A stretch of DNA of 64,000 nt from VRUE01 sp963819755 (GCA_963819755.1 CAWFXB010000002.1:1116001-1180000), one strand, 5' to 3'. Positions 1 to 7,265 are shown, counted from the first letter of the stretch. Numbers and translations: made by a program. The notes: generated by a model not told the origin, from the letters alone.

Positions 1-35
1 CCACGGGTCTGAGCCTATAGAACCCCTGGCGTCGT

Positions 36-542
36 CTACTCCCTGGAAGGCATTTGTATGCGGGCCATCGCTTTGACCATGAAGTAGAAGAGGCTGCCGG
101 CGACGACGAGCAGGCCGAAGGTCACGGCGAACTGAGCGAGCGTCGACACCTGCACGGCGAGGCCGAAGACGGCGCTGAAGATGAGGAAGACGAGCAGCAG
201 CTGGAAGCCGAGCACGGCCCAGTAGCGGGCTCGCCACATGCCCCAGGCCATGATCCCCATCAGCAGGGCCGGGGCGAGTACCTGTGCGAAGTGGGGTTTG
301 CCGCCTTCGACCTTCACTCCCGCCACGTAGCCGCCCACGATCGAGGCGGCGACGAGGGCGGCGATCACAGCGCCGATCGTCACCACCAGCGGTCGCTCAC
401 CCTCGGCCAGCGGCGGCAGGGTCTCCCTGACCTCCTGGTTGCGTTCCTCGGCGCGGGCGTAGCCGTGCTCCATCCGTTCGCGCGGGGTCGGGGCATCGGC
501 GCCGCGCTGCTTGCGCTTGCGCGGGGGGGAGGGGTCAGGCAC
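36..542 (-). CDS. small four-helix integral membrane protein, unknown function
   Basis: About 168 residues. A charged N-terminal stretch rich in K, R and E is followed by four hydrophobic segments, beginning near VTIGAVIAALVAASIVGGYV, LLMGIMAWGMW, LLLVFLIFSAVFGLA and VTFGLLVVAGSLFYF, so it is probably a cytoplasmic-membrane protein. I chose the GTG at 542 because it overlaps the thiE stop and would couple the two genes translationally; an ATG at 473 is an alternative. Longer upstream reading in this frame is only the antisense shadow of thiE. Its position behind thiE hints at co-transcription but gives no function. I do not recognise a family. Confidence 0.75.
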   Translation of the reverse strand: MPDPSPPRKRKQRGADAPTPRERMEHGYARAEERNQEVRETLPPLAEGERPLVVTIGAVIAALVAASIVGGYVAGVKVEGGKPHFAQVLAPALLMGIMAWGMWRARYWAVLGFQLLLVFLIFSAVFGLAVQVSTLAQFAVTFGLLVVAGSLFYFMVKAMARIQMPSRE

Positions 543-1221
543 CGGGGGCCGCCTCGCCGACCGCGGCAAGGGCGCTGCGCAGCGCTTCGGCAACCGCCGT
601 GGGGTCCTCCGCGTCGCGGATCGCCCGCACGACGCCGAGCCGTCGCGCCCCGGCCGCGACGACCCTCGGCGCATTCGCCGTGTCGATGCCGCCGATCGCG
701 AAGAAGGGGTGGGGGGCGTCGGCGGCAGCGTGCTCGACCAGGCCGAGGCCGACGCCGGGCCGTCCCGCTTTGGTCGGCGTCTCCCAGACAGGTCCGACAC
801 TCACGTAGTCGACCGGCTGCTCCGTGCTCGCTGCGAGCTGCTCCTCGGAGTGGGTCGAGAGGCCGATGATCGCCTCCGGGCCGAGCGCCTCACGGGCCTC
901 GGCCTCGGCCACGTCGTCCTGGCCGACGTGGACTCCGTCGGCGTCGCAGGCCCGTGCCAGGTAGGGGTCGTCGTTGACGATGAAGAGGGCGCTGTAGGTG
1001 TCGCAGAGGCGGCGAAAGGTCTGCGCCGAGCGTTCGATCTCGTCGCGTCCCAGCTTCTTCTCGCGCAGCTGGACGATGTCGACGCCACCGCCCAGGGCGG
1101 CGTGGAGCAGCGCTTCGGGGTTGCGGCCACCCGGCATCGCCTCGCAGACGAAGTAGAGGCGCGCGGTGCGCAGTCGCTCACGTCGCAGCGGGCCGTGTGC
1201 CTCGGGCATCGCCAAGCTCAT
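535..1221 (-). CDS. thiE: thiamine-phosphate synthase
   Basis: Joins hydroxymethylpyrimidine diphosphate and thiazole phosphate to make thiamine phosphate in the cytoplasm. The 228-residue protein has the expected TIM-barrel signatures: VDIVQLREKK early on, FIVNDDPYLA, DGVHVGQDD, IIGLSTHS, VDYVSVGPVWETPTK and FFAIGGID. The length is usual for the family. It is divergent from the thiO/thiSG operon, so the TPP riboswitch on the plus strand does not precede it and no riboswitch is seen on its own side. It overlaps the start of the small membrane protein by 8 bases. Start at the ATG at 1221; an in-frame ATG at 1209 is also possible. Confidence 0.96.
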   Translation of the reverse strand: MSLAMPEAHGPLRRERLRTARLYFVCEAMPGGRNPEALLHAALGGGVDIVQLREKKLGRDEIERSAQTFRRLCDTYSALFIVNDDPYLARACDADGVHVGQDDVAEAEAREALGPEAIIGLSTHSEEQLAASTEQPVDYVSVGPVWETPTKAGRPGVGLGLVEHAAADAPHPFFAIGGIDTANAPRVVAAGARRLGVVRAIRDAEDPTAVAEALRSALAAVGEAAPGA

Positions 1222-1261
1222 ACCCCGATTATGGCTTGCCTGGTGCGCCGGAGGGGTAGCA

Positions 1262-1366
1262 TCGGAGGAGTAACGGGAGCCGTTGGCGCCTTTGGGCGCC
1301 GAGGCTGAGAGGGCGGCATCGAGGCCGCCGACCGTCTGGACCTGATCCGGGTAATGCCGGCGGAGG
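1262..1366 (+). promoter_or_regulatory. TPP riboswitch (THI element) upstream of thiO
   Basis: The conserved THI-box cores are present in order: CTGAGA at 1305-1310, ACCTGAT at 1340-1346, and the GTAATGCCGG segment at 1351-1360. A P3-type stem (GGCGCC/GGGCGCC) and an extra GC-rich stem (GGCGGC/GCCGCC) lie where expected. The aptamer's 3' end contains GGAGG at 1362-1366, four bases before the GTG of thiO. TPP binding could therefore hide the ribosome-binding site directly, a translational switch without a separate expression platform. Confidence 0.93.
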
Positions 1367-1370
1367 CAGT

Positions 1371-2474
1371 GTGACCAGCAGTTCTTCTAATCGGAGCTAT
1401 GACGCGGTAATCGTCGGAGGCGGTGTCATCGGCCTCTCCTGCGCCTGGCGCGCGGCGCGGCGCGGCGCCCGGGTTGCCGTGGTAGAGCGGTCCCGTCCGC
1501 CCGCCGGGGCGACGCGCGTAGCCGCCGGGATGCTGGCCCCGGTCGGCGAGCTCGCCTTCGGGGAGCCGGAGCTGCTCAAGATGACCCTGGCCGCGGCCGA
1601 GCTCTACCCGGACTTCGTCGCCGAGCTGGAGGCGGCGAGCGGGGTCGCCACCGGCTACCGGCGCGACGGCGCCCTGCACGTCGCACTCGACCGCGACGAG
1701 GCGGCCGAGCTGCGCCGGGTGCACGAGTTGCAGCGCTCACTCGGCCTCGGCGCCGAGTGGCTGCCGCCGCGTCGCTGTCGCGAGCTGGAGCCCGGCCTGA
1801 CCCCGTCCTTCAACGGCGGCGTGCATGCACCGGACGAGGCCTCGGTCGACCCGCGGGCGCTCGCCGCGGCGTTGCTGAGAGCGCTCGAAGCCGAGGACGG
1901 CGTCGAGCTGCTGCTCGGAACCGGGGTGGAGGCGACGCTGCTCGACGGCGAACGGATCGCCGGCGTGCGCACCGCGGCCGGGGGGGAGCTGCGGGCGGGG
2001 ACCGTCATCCTCGCAACCGGGGCATGGTCGGCGCAGGCGCGCTGGCTGCCGGATTCCGCCCGCCCGCCGGTGCGCCCGGTCAAGGGCCAGATCCTCGAGC
2101 TGCGCGCCCGCGACGGCGCGGCGCCCTGCCGGCGGATCGTCGCCTCGGAGCGCGTCTACCTCGTCCCCCGCCCCGACGGCCGCTTGATCGTCGGGGCGAC
2201 CGTCGAGGAGCAGGGGTTCGACACCGCCGTCACTGCGGGTGGCGTCCACGAGCTGCTGCGCGAGGCCTACCGCCTGCTGCCCGAGGTCGCCGAGATGGAG
2301 TTGGTCGAGGCGACCGCCGCGCTGCGGCCGGGGACGCCCGACAACCTGCCGTTGATCGGCGCCAGTGGCGTCGACGGACTGCTCTGGGCAACCGGGCACT
2401 ACCGCAACGGGATCCTGCTGGCGCCGCTGACCGCGAACATGCTGGTCGAGGAGCTCGAGGGGGCACCGGTATGA
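1371..2474 (+). CDS. thiO: glycine oxidase ThiO (FAD-dependent)
   Basis: Oxidises glycine to the imine (dehydroglycine) used by ThiG to build the thiazole ring. The 367-residue protein starts with a dinucleotide-binding fold, VIVGGGVIGLSCAWRAARRG, followed by the AGMLAP motif typical of ThiO/DAO-type oxidases, and has the C-terminal RPGTPDNLPLIG and WATGHYRNGI signatures. The GTG start at 1371 is set by the SD inside the riboswitch. Its last four bases overlap the ATG of thiSG, so the two are translationally coupled under TPP control. Confidence 0.94.
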   Translation: MTSSSSNRSYDAVIVGGGVIGLSCAWRAARRGARVAVVERSRPPAGATRVAAGMLAPVGELAFGEPELLKMTLAAAELYPDFVAELEAASGVATGYRRDGALHVALDRDEAAELRRVHELQRSLGLGAEWLPPRRCRELEPGLTPSFNGGVHAPDEASVDPRALAAALLRALEAEDGVELLLGTGVEATLLDGERIAGVRTAAGGELRAGTVILATGAWSAQARWLPDSARPPVRPVKGQILELRARDGAAPCRRIVASERVYLVPRPDGRLIVGATVEEQGFDTAVTAGGVHELLREAYRLLPEVAEMELVEATAALRPGTPDNLPLIGASGVDGLLWATGHYRNGILLAPLTANMLVEELEGAPV

Positions 2475-3445
2475 AGATCGAGCTGAACGGCGAGTCGCGC
2501 GAGCTGCCCGCGGGCGCGACGCTCGCCGACGCGGTGCGCGAGAGCGGTGCCGAGCGCGAGGGTCGTGGCGTCGCCGTGGCGCTCGACGGCGAGGTCGTGC
2601 CGCGCACCAAGTGGGGCTCGACGGCGCTCGCCGAGGGCCACAGCGTCGAGGTGCTTGCCGCGATCCAGGGCGGCGCCGACACTTGGGAGTTGGGCGGGCG
2701 GCAGTGGTCTTCTCGTTTGATCGCGGGCACCGGGGGCTTCCGCTCGCTGGAGCAGATGGAGGAGGCACTGGCCGCCTCCGGCGCGGAGATCGTCACCGTC
2801 GCCCTGCGCCGCATCGACCCGGCGGCAAAGGGCTCGGTGCTCGACGTGCTCGACCGGCTCGGCCTCTTCGCCCTGCCCAACACCGCCGGCTGCTTCACCG
2901 CCCGCGACGCGGTTCGCACCGCCCGCCTCGCTCGCGAGGCCTTCGAGACCGACTGGATCAAGCTCGAGGTGATCGGCGACGACCGTACCCTCTACCCGGA
3001 CGCAGTCGAGCTGCTCGACGCCGCCGAGACCCTGGTCGGAGAGGGCTTCACCGTCCTCCCCTACACCAACGACGACCCGATCCTGGCGCGCCGCCTCGAG
3101 GAGGCGGGATGCGCCGCGGTGATGCCGCTCGGCTCGCCGATCGGCTCCGGCGCCGGCATCCGCAACCCCTACAACGTCGCGATCGTCGCCGAAAGGGCGG
3201 CGGTCCCGGTCATCCTCGACGCCGGTATCGGCACCGCGTCGGACGCGGCGCTGGCGATGGAGCTGGGCTGCGACGCGGTGATGGCGGCCAGCTCGATCTT
3301 CGGCGCCGAGGATCCGACCGCGATGGCGCGGGCCCTGCGCGGCGCGGTCGAGGCCGGTCACGCCGCCCGCCGGGCCGGCCGCATCCCCCGCCGCACCCAC
3401 GCCGAGGCCTCGACCCCCGAGGAGGGGCTGCCCGAGCTTTCCTGA
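2471..3445 (+). CDS. thiG: ThiS-ThiG fusion: sulfur carrier plus thiazole synthase
   Basis: A single 324-residue reading frame. Residues 1-68 are ThiS-like (beta-grasp, beginning MKIELNGESRELP and ending VLAAIQGG). The rest is ThiG: WSSRLIAGTGGFRS, VTVALRRID, the PNTAGC motif, DWIKLEVIGDD, AAVMPLGSPIGSG and VPVILDAGIGTASDAA. No stop codon follows the ThiS Gly-Gly, whose free C-terminus must normally be adenylated and thiocarboxylated. The protein would have to be cleaved after Gly-Gly, use an internal start for ThiG, or be served by another ThiS. Bifunctional sulfur carrier/thiazole synthase proteins of this layout are already known from databases. It overlaps thiO and is under the riboswitch. 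Confidence 0.93.
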   Translation: MKIELNGESRELPAGATLADAVRESGAEREGRGVAVALDGEVVPRTKWGSTALAEGHSVEVLAAIQGGADTWELGGRQWSSRLIAGTGGFRSLEQMEEALAASGAEIVTVALRRIDPAAKGSVLDVLDRLGLFALPNTAGCFTARDAVRTARLAREAFETDWIKLEVIGDDRTLYPDAVELLDAAETLVGEGFTVLPYTNDDPILARRLEEAGCAAVMPLGSPIGSGAGIRNPYNVAIVAERAAVPVILDAGIGTASDAALAMELGCDAVMAASSIFGAEDPTAMARALRGAVEAGHAARRAGRIPRRTHAEASTPEEGLPELS

Positions 3446-3466
3446 TCGGATTACCATGGGCCACGC

Positions 3467-3507
3467 GCCCCTGTAGCTCAGTTGGTTAGAGCGGCGGCCT
3501 TTTAAGC
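3467..3507 (+). repeat. attL: 5' half of tRNA-Lys, left copy of 41-bp direct repeat
   Basis: These 41 bases are identical to the first 41 bases of the intact tRNA-Lys gene at 7007-7047 and then diverge in the 3' side of the anticodon stem. The copy has the acceptor 5' strand, D-arm and anticodon loop but no T-arm, so it cannot make a tRNA. It sits just after thiSG, where the host's original tRNA promoter would be expected. I read it as the left attachment site of an integrated element. Confidence 0.9.
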
Positions 3508-4020
3508 GTTGAGGCTAAGCGCGATTTTCGGCTCTAGCATTGGGATTGAGGCATTTTCGGCAGGTCGCGGATTCGGTTGGATCGGCCCATTTCGGAGGGG
3601 TTTGGGCAGCGAGCCGGTCCCGCTGCCCAATGGCCCCCCTTCTCGGGAGGGAAACGCCCACCCCGCCCCTGCGAGCACAACAGACCCGTACGCACGCTAC
3701 ACCGAAAAATCGGCGGTCGCGAAGTCCGAACGAGCGTTGCGACTTCCGACGTGTGGCGAAGACCGGCGGCAACATCTGAGCGATGACTGATACTCGCGGG
3801 CGATGAACCCGAATCGCCCAAAATTGATTGCTGACTACCTGCTTGCGCACAACGCAGCCCGCATGGCAATCGGCGCGGTTGGTCTCGTCTGCCTAGCGGC
3901 CCCGCCGATGGTTGATGTGGGCCAAGCGAAGGCCACCCCGCAAGTCGCGAGGATCGAAATCCCGCGATCCGGCTTTGTCGGCGCAACCGCGATGGAACCG
4001 CCGCCAATCTGCGAATGACA
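3508..4020. other. element left end, no convincing gene
   Basis: About 510 bases next to attL. Short open frames occur on both strands (for example 3803-4018 plus and 3534-4076 minus), but their translations are low-complexity or R/P/S-rich and show no domain I recognise. This may be decayed coding sequence or the left recombination arm of the element. Confidence 0.5.
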
Positions 4021-4512
4021 CTAGGCAGTGCCCTTCCTGTTTCGCTCATGTTGTTTCCTTGGAGAGCGCTGCCCATCGATTACGTCAGTGCCGGGCTGGG
4101 CCGCGCCCAGCTCCGTCCTGAAACTATCCCGCGTCTGATCGATCAGCTCTGCGATCGGTACCGCGAAGATAATCCTCCCGTGCCTTACGGCCTCGACGAT
4201 TTTCGACTCCGCATGTGCGACGGTGGCCCGACGTAGCGTCGGGTCCCAGATCACAGTTGCCATGCCGACCGGAATCCTCTCGCGGAGCATTGGACGGACC
4301 TGATGCCAGGCAGCGGCAACTTCGCCCTTTGGAAGATCTCTGAGAAGCCGAGCAAGCACAACCTGCTCGATGGCATCGACCTGGGTATATCGGGACTTGG
4401 AGCCGAGGAGCCCTCGGCGGACCCAAGTCGATCGAGTCTGGGGCAGAACGCCGGTGATGGCGCACAGCCGTCGGCAGCTGATGCCCGCTGATGCGTCCGC
4501 CGCACGAGTCAC
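4021..4512 (-). CDS. MerR-like winged-helix DNA-binding protein
   Basis: 163 residues. The N-terminal half reads as a MerR-type helix-turn-helix: an SCRRLCAITGVLPQTRSTW recognition stretch, a glycine turn, then YTQVDAIEQVVLARLLRDL. The remaining 90 residues (with AHAESKIVEAVRHGRIIFAV) match nothing I know and may be an effector or dimerisation part. The start is the GTG at 4512, in an AT-rich divergent region shared with the plus-strand gene at 4526. It is probably an autoregulator of that pair. Cargo of the tRNA-Lys element. Confidence 0.7.
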   Translation of the reverse strand: MTRAADASAGISCRRLCAITGVLPQTRSTWVRRGLLGSKSRYTQVDAIEQVVLARLLRDLPKGEVAAAWHQVRPMLRERIPVGMATVIWDPTLRRATVAHAESKIVEAVRHGRIIFAVPIAELIDQTRDSFRTELGAAQPGTDVIDGQRSPRKQHERNRKGTA

Positions 4513-4525
4513 AATTAGCCAACTT

Positions 4526-4924
4526 ATGTATCAACAAATTGACAAAAATCTTGACAGAACTCTTGCACACGCGACTGAACTGCGCCAGGCGATTTCTGAG
4601 CCGCACCTTCTTGCGGCCGAGGTCGACCGCGTGCTGGAGGCCGTGCCATTGGGCTGCTCGGCGTTGATCTCCTATTCCGAGGAGGGCCACGCAGTGGCAG
4701 CGGCATGCTCAGCGATCGCAAAGCTGCGAGGGCGACACTTGAGGGCGGAGCAAGCCTCAATGCTTCGTCCTCTATCTCCCAATCGAAAGCCCGCTGGCTG
4801 GGCCTGGGTCAGCGTGGAGGAGGCATTGGGGTTTGGCCCACCACGCAACTGGGTTGTTGAGTGGGCAGATGCGCGCGGCGGGCGTCCTCTTGCGCTAGTC
4901 GGCGTCCGCAAGAAGGTCGCTTAG
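4526..4924 (+). CDS. uncharacterised 132-residue protein, divergent from MerR-like gene
   Basis: The frame is open from 4370, but 4370-4512 lies over the divergent regulator, so I take the ATG at 4526 (MYQQIDKNLDRTLAHATELR). It has an N-terminal amphipathic helix region, a central ALISYSEEGHAVAAACSAIA segment faintly like the glycine-containing loop region of phosphoribosyltransferase-like folds, and a C-terminal RPLALVGVRKKV strand. I see no catalytic motif. Direct copies of TTGACA at 4539 and about 12 bases later lie inside the first codons and may be operator or promoter sequence. Its 3' end overlaps the convergent gene at 4895 by 30 bases. Confidence 0.6.
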   Translation: MYQQIDKNLDRTLAHATELRQAISEPHLLAAEVDRVLEAVPLGCSALISYSEEGHAVAAACSAIAKLRGRHLRAEQASMLRPLSPNRKPAGWAWVSVEEALGFGPPRNWVVEWADARGGRPLALVGVRKKVA

Positions 4925-5380
4925 AGCCGCGCAGGCGGCATCGACTGCCTCCTGCGCTTCGACTCCATCGGGCCAACTCGCACTATCACGAGCCTTGGTG
5001 CATAGCTCGCCCCCCCGACCCAATTCATTTCGCCGATACCCGAAGTACCGTCGATTTCGGGCAATCGCAGCCAGCATCGCGGCAGCCTCCAAGCGAATAC
5101 GATCGTCATAGGTCGCGGGCGGCCGTCCGCGTGGTGGAGGCTCGACTCGCTTGACCGCAATAGCCTCGGGGGAACCGGAAGGGCCTCCATCCAACAGGTT
5201 GCACAGCGCGTCATGAAGGTCCGTCAATTCGCGCCCGGCATCTTGACCCTTAGTGCCTCGCCACCCATCGCGCACTTCGATCTCAATACGTCCATCGTCA
5301 CGTGTCGAAACAATGACGGTGTGAACGGTCAGGCGCTCGCCACCCGCGCGACTTGAGACCCCAAGGACCACCCTACCCAT
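4895..5380 (-). CDS. uncharacterised 161-residue protein divergent from kinase
   Basis: Start chosen at the ATG at 5380, with a GGGAG ribosome-binding site nine bases upstream; the longer reading to 5512 would run over the kinase start. The N-terminal third is beta-rich (VVLGVSSRAGGERLTVHTVI, RIEIEVRDGW). The middle is proline/arginine-rich with a PPPRGRPPATYDDRIRLEA segment, and the end is helical and alanine-rich. No family recognised. It is separated by only 18 bases from the divergent kinase gene, so the two are probably co-regulated and the protein may be its partner or substrate. Confidence 0.6.
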   Translation of the reverse strand: MGRVVLGVSSRAGGERLTVHTVIVSTRDDGRIEIEVRDGWRGTKGQDAGRELTDLHDALCNLLDGGPSGSPEAIAVKRVEPPPRGRPPATYDDRIRLEAAAMLAAIARNRRYFGYRRNELGRGGELCTKARDSASWPDGVEAQEAVDAACAALSDLLADAD

Positions 5381-5398
5381 CAGGTTAGGCTCCCACAA

Positions 5399-6466
5399 AT
5401 GAAACTGATTGGCAAGAAGGAGATCGGCCAGCGATATCTTGTTGATGCGCTCCTGGGCGAAGGTGCCCACGCCGTCGTATATCGTGCCTTTGACGCGGTG
5501 CGAAAAGGGCAAGTCGCCCTCAAGCTATTCGCTCCCGATGCCCTCGATGAGCAGGTAGCGGAAGCTGCCGCTCACTTTGAGGTGGCCTCTTCAAACGCCA
5601 TTCTTGAGCTTCTGGAGGTACATCCGAACTTTCTTGAGGGGCCGGTCACCGTCATGCCGTTGATGACGGGCACTCTGGCGGACCTGCCTAGTGTGTTTGC
5701 TTCGAAGGCGATCTACTACACCCGTCGGCTGCTTACGGCTTTGGAGTATTGCCACAATCTCGAAGTCATTCATGGAGACGTAAAGCCAACTAACATGTTT
5801 CTTACTAGGACTGACGCCTTGCGCCTGGGTGATTTTGGGGTACGAGACTTCCTTCCAGACGGTAGCCGTGGACACACGCTTGAGTATGCGTCCCCAGAGC
5901 TGATAGCGGGTCAGCCTCGATCCGTTGTATCCGACCTATGGGCGGTCGGTGTCACGCTCTACCAGCTCCTATGCGGCGAGCTTCCATTCGGTAGCCGCTC
6001 GGACGCCAGTGAGGATGAGGTAATCGAGCGGATTAGTGCCGGGCGATTCAACCCACCGGACGCCATCTGCCCTTATCTTCCGATTCGATTCCGGCGTTTC
6101 TTCGGGGCTTGCTTCAGGGTTGATCCGAATGAGCGGGACCATTCGAGCGCGGCTGCGTTGCGGCTGGGCCTCTCAGACCTCACCATAAGAGCCGAGTGGC
6201 TCCGGTACGAACGCGACGGCGTGGACGTGTTCTTCGAGGGGCATGAGTTAACGGACGATATGCGGCGCACTGGACTCACCTACGAGGCGACAATCAGAGA
6301 GCGTCCTCGAAAGGGCGATTTCGAGGCTGTCATCGCACGCTGTCCCCGAGGCGGAAGGCCGCGCAGGCTAACCGGAGTCGAGCCTTTCCACGGCAGCCGT
6401 GCGCAAGCGAAACAGAAGCTCAAGATCTGGATGCGGTCCCTCACCGACAAGGGCTCACTCTCCTAG
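5399..6466 (+). CDS. Hanks-type Ser/Thr protein kinase (element cargo)
   Basis: A soluble 355-residue protein with a complete kinase domain in residues 10-270: glycine loop GEGAHAVVYRA, VALKLF with the ATP-binding lysine near 42, catalytic loop HGDVKPTNMF near 124-133, DFG near 144, an EYASPELIAG substrate loop and DLWAVGVTLYQLL. The last ~85 residues (from IRAEWLRYERDGVDVFFEG) are not kinase and match nothing I know. There is no membrane segment and there are no PASTA repeats, unlike the usual actinobacterial PknB. It sits on a mobile element with a divergent partner gene, which suggests a cargo role such as regulation or phage defence; that is inference only. Confidence 0.88.
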   Translation: MKLIGKKEIGQRYLVDALLGEGAHAVVYRAFDAVRKGQVALKLFAPDALDEQVAEAAAHFEVASSNAILELLEVHPNFLEGPVTVMPLMTGTLADLPSVFASKAIYYTRRLLTALEYCHNLEVIHGDVKPTNMFLTRTDALRLGDFGVRDFLPDGSRGHTLEYASPELIAGQPRSVVSDLWAVGVTLYQLLCGELPFGSRSDASEDEVIERISAGRFNPPDAICPYLPIRFRRFFGACFRVDPNERDHSSAAALRLGLSDLTIRAEWLRYERDGVDVFFEGHELTDDMRRTGLTYEATIRERPRKGDFEAVIARCPRGGRPRRLTGVEPFHGSRAQAKQKLKIWMRSLTDKGSLS

Positions 6467-6627
6467 TTGCGCGACTTCAGACTGACGCAGGAGGCGCTGA
6501 GCCTTAGGCCGGCGTCCACCGGAACTACATCGGCGGAATCGAGCGGAGCGAGCGAAGCCGAGCGGCGCGGCAGTCGTCAAGGCTCGCTGATGCCCTCGAT
6601 GTCTCGCTCACGGACCCTCTTTCCAAG
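6467..6627 (+). pseudogene. xre-family repressor remnant (frameshifted)
   Basis: The first ~15 codons read RLTQEALSLR, then the frame must shift by one base at about 6508 to continue GVHRNYIGGIERSERS and LADALDVSLTDLF. Together these make a recognisable Cro/C1-type helix-turn-helix. A single-base deletion (AGGGCC to AGGCC) would explain the break. There is no proper start and it runs directly into the recombinase remnant, so this is a wreck. Its layout resembles the intact xre gene at 61340 in the second element. Confidence 0.65.
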
Positions 6628-6639
6628 CACAGATCGTCG

Positions 6640-6958
6640 GTTAGCCAGCTACGGTCGCACCTACGCAGCCGCGAGCAGGGTCGCGGCTGGCTCTTTTGCC
6701 ATCAGCGAGCGGGTGTCGCCCCACTCGCTGCGCCGCACCTATGCCTCGCTGCGCTACGCCTGCGGCGACGATCCGGTCTACGTCGCCGAGCAGGGCGGAT
6801 GGGCAGACTCTTCATTTCCGATCAAGGTCTACGCTAAGGCCGTGAGACGGCGCGAGCGGCTATCCGGTGCCCACCGCGAGGCATTCACGCGGCCCTTCAA
6901 TGGGCAGCAATGGGCAGTGGAGCCGACGAGCATCCCTCAGCAGGGTCTACCCTGGTAG
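6640..6958 (+). pseudogene. C-terminal remnant of a tyrosine recombinase (integrase)
   Basis: The readable part contains SPHSLRRTYASLRYACGDD (the H-x-L-R box), a VAEQGGW segment in place of the usual LGH, and VYAKAVRRRERLSG with the catalytic tyrosine. These are the last ~90 residues of a phage-type integrase. The core-binding domain and the first catalytic arginine are absent. It ends 48 bases before the tRNA-Lys, the usual place of an integrase beside its attachment site. A 16-base inverted repeat (GTCTACC-CT-GGTAGAC, 6945-6960) covers its stop codon. Confidence 0.8.
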
Positions 6959-7006
6959 ACAACGTAGTCGAGGAAACGGCTAGTTAGAGCCGAAATCTGG
7001 CTATCT

Positions 7007-7080
7007 GCCCCTGTAGCTCAGTTGGTTAGAGCGGCGGCCTTTTAAGCCGCGCGGCGCGGGTTCGAATCCCGCCGGGGGCA
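7007..7080 (+). tRNA. tRNA-Lys(TTT)
   Basis: 74 bases with a full cloverleaf: acceptor GCCCCTG/CGGGGGC with a G-T pair, D-stem GCTC/GAGC, anticodon stem GCGGC/GCCGC around loop CTTTTAA (anticodon TTT), T-arm with loop TTCGAAT, discriminator A; CCA is not encoded. Its first 41 bases duplicate those at 3467-3507 (attR side of the element). The 5' half and promoter region therefore now come from the integrated element. Confidence 0.95.
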
Positions 7081-7083
7081 TTC

Positions 7084-7265
7084 TCTGTTGTGTCTCAATA
7101 CATCGGAGGCAGATGTCTCAGGACATCGTAGACACCTCAACCCCCTCCGATCGGCTGATAGTCGCGACTCGGATCGAGGGTGAGCTGTCGGGTCAACTCT
7201 GCAGCAGGGCAATAGCCATGCGAAGGACGTCGACTACGTCAGCCGCCTTGACGGGCCGCGGCTGA
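7084..7265 (+). other. short ORF region with direct repeats, possible insertion-sequence remnant
   Basis: Two imperfect copies of TGTCTCA-NN-ACATCG lie about 23 bases apart near 7090 and 7114. A GGAGG site precedes an ATG at 7113 that opens a 50-codon frame (begins MSQDIVDTSTPSDRL), ending at 7265 over the 3' end of the next gene. The layout resembles, from memory, the leader region of IS481-type transposase genes, but no transposase domain follows. It is a remnant or a chance ORF. Confidence 0.3.

Larger units (their letters stand above)
3467..7047. mobile_element. decayed 3.54 kb integrative element in tRNA-Lys
   Basis: The element lies between two exact 41-bp copies of the tRNA-Lys 5' half. 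Crossover must have happened at or before the 3' side of the anticodon loop, so the element, not the host, supplies the 5' half and upstream region of the present tRNA gene. The cargo has visibly lower GC and more rare codons than the flanks: a MerR-like regulator, two unknown genes and a Ser/Thr kinase. At the right end are an xre remnant and the catalytic end of a tyrosine recombinase. With no intact integrase it should be immobile by itself. Confidence 0.85.

Noticed and set aside
3803..4018. 71-codon plus-strand ORF near attL
   Set aside because: No SD, no recognisable motif, and overlapping frames of similar quality on the other strand; probably chance.
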